Source: an uncultured Faecalibaculum sp.
Lineage (GTDB): Bacteria > Bacillota_I > Bacilli_A > Erysipelotrichales > Erysipelotrichaceae
Assembly (NCBI RefSeq): GCF_910588395.1
Contig: NZ_CAJUPA010000042.1
Span: 1-17,598, forward strand
Direction of reading: 5' to 3'
DNA: 17,598 nucleotides
Made by a program: the position numbers and the translations under genes
Notes under the pieces: model-generated
Database searches by the model: none
What the model saw: only the letters and a program-made list of their open reading frames with translations
Told to the model about the DNA's origin: nothing
In this document: positions 6,145-12,661 of the stretch, one piece after another
Position numbering within the stretch: position 1 is the first letter of the stretch
Layout of the letters: the number at the start of each line of letters is the position of its first letter

Positions 6145-7779
6145 ATGGCACTGGACGGCATCATGCTCAAAACCGTGACCAGGCACCTGAAGGAACTGGA
6201 AGGCGGCCGCATCGGCAAAATCCAGAACCTGTCTGATGAAGAGATCCTGTTTCACATACACACAAAAAACGGACTGAAACGTCTGGTCATCAACGTCCAT
6301 TCCAATACCAACCGCGTCTATCTCGCATCCTATGTACCGGAAATCCAGCCTGAGCCATCGGGTTATGTCATGTTTCTGCGCAAGCACTTCTCCCAGGGCA
6401 TCATCACCTCCATCACCCAGGCCGGTTACGACCGGATCCTGGTCATGAAGGTCCAGGCAATGAACGAACTCGGTGACCGGCGCATCCTGACTCTGTATCT
6501 GGAACTCATGGGAAAATACGCCAACCTCATCGCAGTCAGCGAAGAAGGCCTGATCATGGATGCCCTCAAGCGCATTCCCGTATTCGAAAACTCCAGGCGG
6601 CTGATTCACCCCGGAGCCCGCTATGAACTCCCCTCGCAGCCTGACAAACAGGATCCATCCGGAGATGTGACCATCGACGGGAGCAAACCCCTCACCGATC
6701 AGATCTCCGGGTTTTCCCCGCTGCTCTCCCGGGAAGCCGAACACCAGCTGCACGAAGGAAAAACCTGGAAGCAGTTCTGGCAGCAGCTGGAGGAATCAGA
6801 CAGGCTCTACTGGTATGACGACCGACACTTTCACATCATTCCCCTCTCGGACATGAAAACAGAACCCCGGGTCTATGACCTCATGGAAGGCCTGAGTCAG
6901 CTGTACCGTCAGCGGGAAGAAAAAAGCCGGCACAAGGAACAGTTCGGGGATCTGATCCGCACCGTGGAAAAGGAAAAGAAAAAGCAGCAGACAAAGCTGC
7001 CCCGTCTCCAGGCATCCCTGGAGGCAGCCAGAGATCACGACAAATACCGGGAATACGGCGACCTGCTCTTTGCCTGGCAGGGTACTCTGAAACAGGGCAG
7101 ACAGGCCGTGGTGCAGGACTTTGCCACCGGTCAGGACATTACCATTCCCCTGGACGAAAAGTACGGCATCCGGGACAACGCCAACCGGTATTACGCGAAA
7201 TATCACAAAATGAAGCGCAGTCTGGATGCCCTGCAGGAACAGATCCGGATCTGCGAAGAGGATCTGGTGTACTTCGAGCAGATGGAAGAACAGCTGAAAC
7301 ACTGCAGCTATGAAGACGCCCGGGAAATCCGGCAGGAGCTGGAAAACGGCCGCTGGCTGCTCCCGAAAAAAGGAGCCCGCCGCAGAAAAGGCAAATCCCG
7401 TCCCCACGTACTGGAGATACCCTTTGAAGAAGCGACGATATTCGCCGGCCGCAACAATCTGCAGAACAGCTGGCTCACCCACAAAATGGCCAGACGCAGC
7501 GATCTGTGGTTCCACGTTAAGGGCTACCATGGCTCTCACGTGATCCTGCAGTCCGACGACCCCACTGAATCCCAGATCCGCATGGCCGCCATGATCGCCG
7601 CCTGGTTCTCCAAAGGAAAAGATTCCAGCTCTGTTCCCGTAGACTACACCCAGGTCTCCCAGCTGAAGAAAGTTCCCGGCTCCAAAGCGGGTTTCGTGAC
7701 CATGAAGAGCTACCGCACGATTTACATCGACCCCGACCCGAAGACAATCGAAGCCATACTGCGCAAACGGAAGCAGTAA
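6145..7779 (+). CDS. rqcH: Ribosome quality control protein RqcH (NFACT family)
   Basis: RqcH binds the obstructed 50S subunit carrying a stalled nascent chain and recruits Ala-tRNA to add a C-terminal alanine tail that marks the chain for degradation. The older name of this family is FbpA, a fibronectin-binding annotation. The 544-residue protein has NFACT-N (1 to ~190, MALDGIMLKTVTRHL), with the Asp-Arg pair D96-R97 in QAGYDRILV that is needed for tailing in homologues; a central coiled-coil hairpin (about 270-400, Lys/Glu/Gln rich); and NFACT-R (about 425-540), with GRNNLQNSWLTHKMARRSDLWFHVKGYHGSHV. The length is slightly short of Bacillus RqcH. The ATG at 6145 has AAAGGAGGG nine bases upstream; residues read further upstream (from 6001) show no family match. 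Followed by a strong terminator. Confidence 0.95.
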   Translation: MALDGIMLKTVTRHLKELEGGRIGKIQNLSDEEILFHIHTKNGLKRLVINVHSNTNRVYLASYVPEIQPEPSGYVMFLRKHFSQGIITSITQAGYDRILVMKVQAMNELGDRRILTLYLELMGKYANLIAVSEEGLIMDALKRIPVFENSRRLIHPGARYELPSQPDKQDPSGDVTIDGSKPLTDQISGFSPLLSREAEHQLHEGKTWKQFWQQLEESDRLYWYDDRHFHIIPLSDMKTEPRVYDLMEGLSQLYRQREEKSRHKEQFGDLIRTVEKEKKKQQTKLPRLQASLEAARDHDKYREYGDLLFAWQGTLKQGRQAVVQDFATGQDITIPLDEKYGIRDNANRYYAKYHKMKRSLDALQEQIRICEEDLVYFEQMEEQLKHCSYEDAREIRQELENGRWLLPKKGARRRKGKSRPHVLEIPFEEATIFAGRNNLQNSWLTHKMARRSDLWFHVKGYHGSHVILQSDDPTESQIRMAAMIAAWFSKGKDSSSVPVDYTQVSQLKKVPGSKAGFVTMKSYRTIYIDPDPKTIEAILRKRKQ

Positions 7780-7785
7780 CCGCAC

Positions 7786-7822
7786 ACCGGCACAGGTCAC
7801 CGCGATCTGTGCCGGTCTTTTT
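7786..7822 (+). terminator. rqcH terminator (first stem of repeat element, copy 1)
   Basis: A perfect 10-base-pair stem ACCGGCACAG (7786-7795) / CTGTGCCGGT (7807-7816) is followed by CTTTTTC, six bases after the rqcH stop. The same stem recurs at 9433-9469. Confidence 0.9.
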
Positions 7823-7860
7823 CTCTTCTGCCGATGGCTGTCCTGCCGGACAGCTGACAG
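7786..7860. repeat. Two-hairpin intergenic repeat, copy 1
   Basis: This copy holds the rqcH terminator stem and then a 28-base block (7829-7856) that is identical, base for base, to 9480-9507. The block contains a second hairpin, GCTGTCC / GGACAGC (7837-7843 and 7848-7854). Only the 10 to 11 bases between the two stems and three or four single positions differ between copies. Confidence 0.85.
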
Positions 7861-7890
7861 GGCTTTGACTCTCCTGTCATGCCAGTCACA

Positions 7891-8835
7891 TCAGCCCGCC
7901 GGCTGCAGAATGCGGTTCATGATCCGCTGCAGATCCGCCGGCGTATTCACGGAGATCCCGCCTCCGGCGGCTTGTGTCAGCGCCTCACGCCGGAAAACCA
8001 GCGGATCTTCCCCCTCAAACAAATAGGTGACACAATCCAGATTCGGGGTGAGAACCATGGCCAGCCATGCTGCCTCCCGCAGGCTCTCTGCAGGCAGCCT
8101 CCGCTCAGCCTCCACCCTGTAAGTCCAGCCGCAGTGTGCAGGATCTTCTGTATCCGCCTCGATTGTCACAGGCAGATCCGGATCCGGGGGAGCAGCCAGA
8201 TGCATCTGCTGCACATCGCCGGCATAACCATTGGCATAGGAATACAGCTGCCGGCAGCGGGGTGAAATCATGACACCATCCTGCCAGAGAATCTCACCGT
8301 TGAGCCGGATTTCCCGGGTCGTATCCGGAACCGACACCGTTTCCCTGCTCATCCGGTTCAGCAGCCCGCTGCCGCCCCGGACCTCCAGTTCACAGGTGCC
8401 ATCTCCCGGACAGCTGGACTGCAGATTCAGCAAACCGGTCCCCGGGACCTGACTTTGCACCTCAAACACCAGCTGACCGCTTTCCCTGCCTGTCTCCATC
8501 ACCTTGACATAGTCAACTGGCAGCAGGATGCTGTTCCACCACCCGGCACCCGCCAGCAGTACAAGCAGTACAAACAGCACAGCAGAAACCACCATGATCC
8601 GTCGGCTCCAGCGCAGATGCCGGCCTGTTTTCTTCAGGTCCTTTTCCAGCGGCAGGTCCTTCTGCAATACAGCCGGATCCGGTTTCTGCAGATTCTGAAG
8701 CTCCTCCCGGCACGCAGGACAGGTCTCCAGATGCCGCTGAATCCATTCCGCTGTTTCAGTCTGTACCACACCATCCGCATACAGCGGCAGCAGATCCTGC
8801 ACAATCGCGCATTCTGTCTTCCGGTTCTCAGTCAT
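7891..8835 (-). CDS. Membrane zinc-finger anti-sigma factor
   Basis: A 314-residue protein with the layout of ECF anti-sigma factors. The N-terminal anti-sigma domain has C9 and the H35-x3-C39-x2-C42 zinc motif (HLETCPACREEL), which in the family holds the sigma factor in the cytoplasm. One membrane span follows at about 80-100 after the basic RWSRRI. The ~210-residue C-terminal part would lie outside the membrane and matches no domain I recognise; it has several cysteines (two in SSCPGDGTCEL, then RCRQL, HCGW and LDC) that could form disulfides. The ATG overlaps the sigma factor's end by 8 bases, with GGAGGAGG inside the sigma gene as ribosome binding site, so the two are translationally coupled. 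The inducing signal is unknown. Confidence 0.88.
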   Translation of the reverse strand: MTENRKTECAIVQDLLPLYADGVVQTETAEWIQRHLETCPACREELQNLQKPDPAVLQKDLPLEKDLKKTGRHLRWSRRIMVVSAVLFVLLVLLAGAGWWNSILLPVDYVKVMETGRESGQLVFEVQSQVPGTGLLNLQSSCPGDGTCELEVRGGSGLLNRMSRETVSVPDTTREIRLNGEILWQDGVMISPRCRQLYSYANGYAGDVQQMHLAAPPDPDLPVTIEADTEDPAHCGWTYRVEAERRLPAESLREAAWLAMVLTPNLDCVTYLFEGEDPLVFRREALTQAAGGGISVNTPADLQRIMNRILQPAG

Positions 8836-9304
8836 GACAGTCCTCCTCCCATTCTCTCTCGCACAGCTCCCGCAGCCTGCATCTTCCCCGGTGATACATC
8901 ACCCGGCTCCAGGATTCGCTGCGGCAGAATATCTCTGCTATCTCCGCAAAGGAAAGCAGTCCGTATACCCGCAGCCAGACAATCTCCCGGTACGGCTCCG
9001 GCAGCTGATGCAGACAGGCAAAGACCCGCAGATCCCGGGGATCATCAATTCCCCAGAGAACAAGTGATCCATCCCCTGCCGGATCCCGCTTCTTCCGACG
9101 GCAGTGATCAAAATACTGATTCCGGGCAATGGTGCACAGCCACGAAGACAGCGTGCTGTCATGCCGGAACCCCCGGATCTTCACAGACGCCTTCAGAAAC
9201 GTCTCCTGGGTCAGATCCTCGCTCAGTGCCGCATCATGACTCAAAGACAGAAGGTACAGATACACCTGCCTCGCATGCCGTTCGTACATCTCTTCCAGAT
9301 CCAT
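8828..9304 (-). CDS. ECF-type RNA polymerase sigma factor
   Basis: A 158-residue sigma-70-family protein with only regions 2 and 4, as in extracytoplasmic-function sigma factors. Region 2 covers about 8-75, with the -10 contacting part SEDLTQETFLKA and SSWLCTIARNQYFDHCRRKKR. Region 4 covers about 98-150, with LPEPYREIVWLRVYGLLSFAEIAEIFCRSESWSRVMYHRGRCRLRE, where the helix-turn-helix SFAEIAEIF...SESWSRV reads the -35 element. The length and the FxEIxEIFxRSESWxRV pattern resemble the B. subtilis SigX/SigV/SigY-like group. The start ATG has AAAGGAGG upstream, and an ECF-type promoter ends about 25 bases before it. The anti-sigma gene overlaps its 3' end. Confidence 0.93.
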   Translation of the reverse strand: MDLEEMYERHARQVYLYLLSLSHDAALSEDLTQETFLKASVKIRGFRHDSTLSSWLCTIARNQYFDHCRRKKRDPAGDGSLVLWGIDDPRDLRVFACLHQLPEPYREIVWLRVYGLLSFAEIAEIFCRSESWSRVMYHRGRCRLRELCEREWEEDCHD

Positions 9305-9327
9305 CCGCTGCCTCCTTTCATCTGTAA

Positions 9328-9354
9328 GACGTTGCCATACAGCAGAACGTTACA
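9328..9354 (-). promoter_or_regulatory. ECF-type autoregulatory promoter TGTAAC-N17-CGTC
   Basis: On the minus strand TGTAAC (9354 to 9349) is followed after exactly 17 bases by CGTC (9331 to 9328). This is the -35/-10 pattern read by the B. subtilis SigX/SigM/SigW group. The expected start is near 9321, giving a short leader with the ribosome binding site. It implies that the sigma factor activates its own gene. Confidence 0.75.
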
Positions 9355-9432
9355 GTTATTTCTGCGTTTTTATGACACGCTGTCAAGTATTTCCGGTTCA
9401 GGCAGACTCTCTGCACACCGGCAGAGGCAAAA

Positions 9433-9469
9433 CAGACCGGCACAGGTCATCACGATCTGTACCGGTCTG
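9433..9469 (-). terminator. Terminator of the lipoprotein gene (stem of repeat copy 2)
   Basis: Stem CAGACCGGCACAG (9433-9445) / CTGTACCGGTCTG (9457-9469) pairs over 13 positions; read on the minus strand its one mismatch becomes a G-U pair and the stem is followed by TTTTGCC. It would end transcripts from the gene ending at 9548 before the ECF promoter. Confidence 0.65.
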
Positions 9470-9511
9470 CAGCTGTGGATGCCGATGGCTGTCCTGCCGG
9501 ACAGCTGGCAG
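9436..9511. repeat. Two-hairpin intergenic repeat, copy 2
   Basis: Same direction as copy 1 (7786-7860), about 1,650 bases away. The first 26 bases differ at three or four positions, the middle 11 bases are unrelated, and 9480-9507 is identical to 7829-7856. The two copies bracket the sigma/anti-sigma pair. Confidence 0.85.
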
Positions 9512-9547
9512 TGCATGAAGATTTGAGTGTGCTTCAAACTCCAGGAC

Positions 9548-10272
9548 TTACAGCGGCTGACCCGCTTTGAAAGTTTCCGCATGGTCAAAGAGATCCGAGA
9601 GCCACTGGATATAGCTGTCAGGAACGTTCAGTGGCTTGAAGGTCAGATGATCCGGAGCCGGCAGATTCCCGCCTATAATGGTTTCCGATTCAATGACACC
9701 GGATTCATCCAGGACAAACCGAAATTGATAGTCTCCACTGTTGCACACAAGAGACGCACCTTTCCATTCCCATTCTCCAGGAAGTCCAAACAGCACGCCG
9801 TTCTGTCCCGGGACAGGAATGTTTTCAGCTGCATCCGCAGCCTGTCTGTGTCATTGAGATACTGGGAGATATCCTGATCTGTCAGGTCATGTGTAGTCAA
9901 AGGGAGGGAAACAGTCCATCCATCATCATCCTTTATGAGTCCGAACACCTGGCTTTCATTGTTCGCCTGCCGCTCACAGGACCAGGAATTCCCATCCTCC
10001 TGAATCAGCCAGAAGGTGCTTTCGACACAAATCAGCTGCGAGATCCGGCTTCCGTTTTGAATCTGCACACCATTGCCGCTGAGAGTCCTGGCGAGTGCAA
10101 GGTCAAACACCTGCTGAGGATTCTGCTGCGTTTGTGCTTTGAGATCCGATTTGGAAAGCTGAAGAACCGAGTCCGACAAATCCGGTTCAGTGACAGCGGG
10201 CGATTGCGTGCAACCGGCTGAAAAGAAAATCACAAATAAACAGACAATCATCAGTCTGAGAGAGCGTTTCAC
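9548..10272 (-). pseudogene. Lipoprotein of unknown function, frameshifted
   Basis: I do not recognise the family. The first frame (from GTG 10270-10272, ribosome binding site AAAGGAGA) encodes a signal sequence with lipobox FSAGC (C21), then a polar region containing NDTDRLRMQLK near residue 150. After this the frame runs into unlikely residues and stops at 9673. A second frame, open from 9850 to a stop at 9548, continues with NIPVPGQNGVLFGLPGEWEW and YQFRFVLDESGVIESETIIG, which reads as a beta-rich domain. Adding one A to the AAAA run at 9822-9825 joins them as ...RMQLKNIPVPGQ... to give a single protein of ~241 residues. Either a recent mutation, a sequencing error in a homopolymer, or slippage. 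A repeat-borne terminator follows at 9469. Confidence 0.7.
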
Positions 10273-10340
10273 ATCATTATCTCCTTTCGCTCATCTTATC
10301 TATAGATATCATACAATATGCAGACATCTGATTCTATGTG

Positions 10341-10376
10341 AAAAAACCGGATCCTGCATTCCGCAAAATCCGGTTT
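10341..10376 (-). terminator. Terminator of the rnf operon
   Basis: On the minus strand AAACCGGAT / ATCCGGTTT (10376-10368 and 10352-10344) pair over 9 bases and lead into TTTTTTC. It begins 6 bases after the rnfB stop, which shows that nothing of rnfB follows. Confidence 0.9.
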
Positions 10377-10381
10377 CTTCT

Positions 10382-10687
10382 CTATCCCTTGATCGTGACG
10401 GTCTTTCCGTCAGGACCAGGTGTGTTTTTCAGGTAATCGATGATTTCCTTTTTCTTGTCAGCCTTGCAGGGACGGCATTTGAATTCATCCGTTTCCCCTT
10501 CCACCATGGCAGTGGCAAAACCGCTGCATCCGGGGTAACCGCAGCCGCCGCAGTTGTAGCCAGGCAGCATGCCAGCCACCGTGTCCACCCGTTCATCGGG
10601 CTGGACATGCAGGAATTTGCTGGCAAGACCCAGGCCCAGCCCCAGCAGGGCCCCCAGGACCAGCATCATCAGAATCGCATTCAGCAT
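10382..10687 (-). CDS. rnfB: RnfB, short form with only the N-terminal Fe-S domain
   Basis: RnfB is the subunit that normally receives electrons from ferredoxin. This 101-residue protein has the N-terminal membrane anchor (about 3-25), then the RnfB Fe-S domain with PGYNCGGCGYPGCSGFA (C46, C49, C54) and a fourth cysteine at C71 (also C74 in CRPC). All further ferredoxin-type 4Fe-4S modules found in usual RnfB (about 190 residues in proteobacteria, 300 or more in clostridia) are missing. The gene ends at TAG and the operon terminator starts 6 bases later, so the short length is not a frameshift artefact. The ATG has GAGGAG six bases upstream. It is the last gene of the operon, 26 bases after the small Cys-rich ORF. 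Confidence 0.88.
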   Translation of the reverse strand: MLNAILMMLVLGALLGLGLGLASKFLHVQPDERVDTVAGMLPGYNCGGCGYPGCSGFATAMVEGETDEFKCRPCKADKKKEIIDYLKNTPGPDGKTVTIKG

Positions 10688-10713
10688 TTTGTTCTCCTCA
10701 TTCCGGCAGTCTG

Positions 10714-10899
10714 TCAGGACTCAGGATGCCTTCCATGACCCGGATTGTTGATGCAGTGAATATCGTGACAGGCTTCACAGTCAGCCTTCAGATTCTCGCA
10801 GCCTTCCGGCAGCGGGGTCTTTTTGTTCAGCAGGAACAGAACGATGTAGATCGCCACCAGCGCCCCGAAAAACAGGATGGCCAGCAGAACCTTGTTCAT
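10714..10899 (-). CDS. Small Cys-rich single-span membrane protein between rnfA and rnfB
   Basis: A 61-residue protein of no family I can name. Residues 4-24 form one membrane span, followed by NKK and a soluble tail with four cysteines (C34, C41, C44, C49) in the pattern C-x6-C-x2-C-x4-C and three to four histidines. C41-E-A-C44-H45 matches CXXCH formally, but haem attachment is unproven, and four closely set cysteines fit an Fe-S cluster or metal site equally well. Its ATG overlaps the rnfA stop in ATGA, and rnfB starts 26 bases later, so it is an integral part of the operon. It may be an accessory redox subunit of this Rnf complex; this is inference from position and cysteines. Confidence 0.75.
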   Translation of the reverse strand: MNKVLLAILFFGALVAIYIVLFLLNKKTPLPEGCENLKADCEACHDIHCINNPGHGRHPES

Positions 10900-11471
10900 A
10901 CCAGACCAGCGAAAGCCGAGAAGGCCATGGCCATGATGGCGGCCACGATCATGGCAATCGGGTTGCCTGCAAAGGGTTTCGGTACACTGGAAATCTCCAG
11001 ACGTTCACGAATCGCCGAGAAAATATACAGCACCAGAGCAAAACCCAGAGGTGTGCCAATGGAATACGCCAGCATCTGCGTGAAGCTGTAGGCGCTGGTG
11101 ATGTTCACCAGGCAGACATTCAGAACCACACAGTTGGTGGTGATCAGAGGAAGATACACACCCAGAGACTTGTACAGAGCCGGACTGGTTTTCTTGATGA
11201 ACATTTCCGTCAGCTGCACCAGAGAAGCAATGACCAGAATGAACGTGATCAGGTCCATGTATTCCAGCTGCAGGGGAACCAGCACCCAGTAATACAGTCC
11301 GTAGGTCACAAGGGCCGCCACAACAATGACGAACATAACGGCAATGCCCATGCCCAGAGCGGAGCTGCGCTTCCGGGATACCCCCATGAACGGGCACATG
11401 CCAAGGAACTGGTTCAGAACAACGTTGTTGATCAGAACACTGGTGACAAACAGTCCTGCGAACTCAGCCAT
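10896..11471 (-). CDS. rnfA: Rnf complex subunit RnfA
   Basis: RnfA is an integral membrane subunit of the ion-pumping ferredoxin:NAD+ oxidoreductase; with RnfE it forms an inverted-topology pair that holds an intramembrane Fe-S cluster in the known structures. The 191-residue length is normal. Six hydrophobic spans are visible, starting LFVTSVLINNVVLNQFLGMCPFMGVS, with the conserved cysteine in FLGMCPFMG and its partner in LITTNCVVLNVCL. The ATG overlaps the end of rnfE by 8 bases, with GGAGG upstream inside rnfE. The stop overlaps the start of the following small ORF (ATGA). Confidence 0.96.
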   Translation of the reverse strand: MAEFAGLFVTSVLINNVVLNQFLGMCPFMGVSRKRSSALGMGIAVMFVIVVAALVTYGLYYWVLVPLQLEYMDLITFILVIASLVQLTEMFIKKTSPALYKSLGVYLPLITTNCVVLNVCLVNITSAYSFTQMLAYSIGTPLGFALVLYIFSAIRERLEISSVPKPFAGNPIAMIVAAIMAMAFSAFAGLV

Positions 11472-12141
11472 TCTGCTTTACCTCCTTCGCCTGTGCTGCC
11501 CGGGCAGCTTCCTTTTCCTGAGAATGTGTTTTGTAGGCTGTCAGAGCAGCTGCCAGGCAGGCGAACGTAATGAAGGCGCCAACCGGTGAGCTGAACAGCC
11601 CGATGGTGTATTCCTCCGGGATCAGCGTCACATTGAGCAGAACCTGAGCCTCGTCAAAGGGGTTCACAATGTTCAGGACACCGGTGGAAAGAACCTCACG
11701 GATAAAAGACATGCACAGAACAGCCAGTGTATAGCCAAGACCCATGCCCAGTCCATCCAGAGCGGAATCCAGGATGCCGTTCTTGGAAGCAAAGGCTTCT
11801 GCCCGGCCCAGAATGATGCAGTTGACCACGATCAGCGGAATGAACACGCCAAGAGATGTGTTCAGCGCCGGTGCGTAGGCTTCGATGAGCATCTGGATGA
11901 TTTTAACCAGCGTGGCAATGATGACGATGTACACCGGAATCCGGATGTCATCGGGAACGATCTTGCGGATCGCCGAAATGATCACATTGGAAATGATCAG
12001 CACCATGATGACAGCTGCGCCCATGCCAATGGCGTTGTTCACCGTGGTGGTGATCGCCAGTGTGGAGCAGATGCCCAGGTACAGAGAGAATACCGGGTTG
12101 TCTTTCAGAAGCCCGGCCTTGAAATTCTGCATACGAGTCAT
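11464..12141 (-). CDS. rnfE: Rnf complex subunit RnfE
   Basis: RnfE is the RnfA paralogue in the membrane core. The 225-residue protein shows six spans, with the paired signatures NPVFSLYLGICSTLAITTTVNNAIGMG (cysteine near residue 25) and FIPLIVVNCIILGRAEAFA. The frame is open to 12171, but I use the ATG at 12139-12141, seven bases after AGGAGG and just after the rnfG stop at 12152; it starts MTRMQNFKAGLLKDNPVF, as in the family. The last ~25 residues are a hydrophilic Lys/Glu/Ala tail. Overlaps rnfA by 8 bases. Confidence 0.95.
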   Translation of the reverse strand: MTRMQNFKAGLLKDNPVFSLYLGICSTLAITTTVNNAIGMGAAVIMVLIISNVIISAIRKIVPDDIRIPVYIVIIATLVKIIQMLIEAYAPALNTSLGVFIPLIVVNCIILGRAEAFASKNGILDSALDGLGMGLGYTLAVLCMSFIREVLSTGVLNIVNPFDEAQVLLNVTLIPEEYTIGLFSSPVGAFITFACLAAALTAYKTHSQEKEAARAAQAKEVKQNG

Positions 12142-12151
12142 GCCTTGCCTC

Positions 12152-12661
12152 CTAGTCCAGCTGGGCAACAATGTCTGCTGCCTTGTGGATGCCCTCGACG
12201 ACCGGTGTGCTGGTCACTGTGGCACCGGAAATGGTGTCCAGTTCCCCGCCGGCGTCTTTGCCGGTCACAGATTCCGCAAATGCGGGTTCCGTGATTTTCG
12301 AACCGATTCCCTTGGTATCGCCGTTGGAAATCGCCTGGAATTTGGTGATTGTCAGGTCATCCTTGTTGATGGCCACCAGGAAATTGGTTCCGTCCTTGTA
12401 GCCTTTAACCTGCATGTTGAAAATGTAGTTGTCTCCGTAGGAATAAATCTTCTGCACATCCGGATCATCAGAGGTGTAGTCGACGATTTCAAAGTCATCC
12501 ACATGAGCATCGGGATACATTTCCAGCAGGATCTGTTTCTCTTCCCGTTCCTTGTTGGCGGCAATGACCGGTGCGGTCATGTTGTTGGCCCAGGCAAGGG
12601 CACCTCCGGCCAGTGCGGATACGATGGCCAGGAACAGGGTCAGGTGAAGAATCTTTTTCAT
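12152..12661 (-). CDS. rnfG: Rnf complex subunit RnfG (covalent FMN)
   Basis: RnfG carries an FMN joined by a phosphoester bond to a threonine and passes electrons between the membrane core and other subunits; its flavin domain lies outside the cytoplasmic membrane. The 169-residue protein has an N-terminal span (about 4-24) and the FMN-binding domain. The flavin attachment motif D-x2-S-G-A-T is present as DTISGAT (142-148), so T148 is the expected acceptor for ApbE. The start ATG overlaps the rnfD stop by one base (TAATG), and its ribosome binding site therefore lies within the rnfD tail sequence. RnfE follows after 10 bases. Confidence 0.94.
   Translation of the reverse strand: MKKILHLTLFLAIVSALAGGALAWANNMTAPVIAANKEREEKQILLEMYPDAHVDDFEIVDYTSDDPDVQKIYSYGDNYIFNMQVKGYKDGTNFLVAINKDDLTITKFQAISNGDTKGIGSKITEPAFAESVTGKDAGGELDTISGATVTSTPVVEGIHKAADIVAQLD

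Noticed and set aside
10293..10304. TATCTATAGATA palindrome upstream of the lipoprotein gene as an operator
   Set aside because: A 12-base A/T-rich palindrome of this kind is easily produced by chance in a promoter region, and no clear -35/-10 pair frames it.
10377..10384. RnfB truncated by a frameshift or by stop-codon readthrough
   Set aside because: A strong terminator starts within 6 bases of the stop, and no ferredoxin-like CxxCxxC residues occur in any frame up to the next gene.
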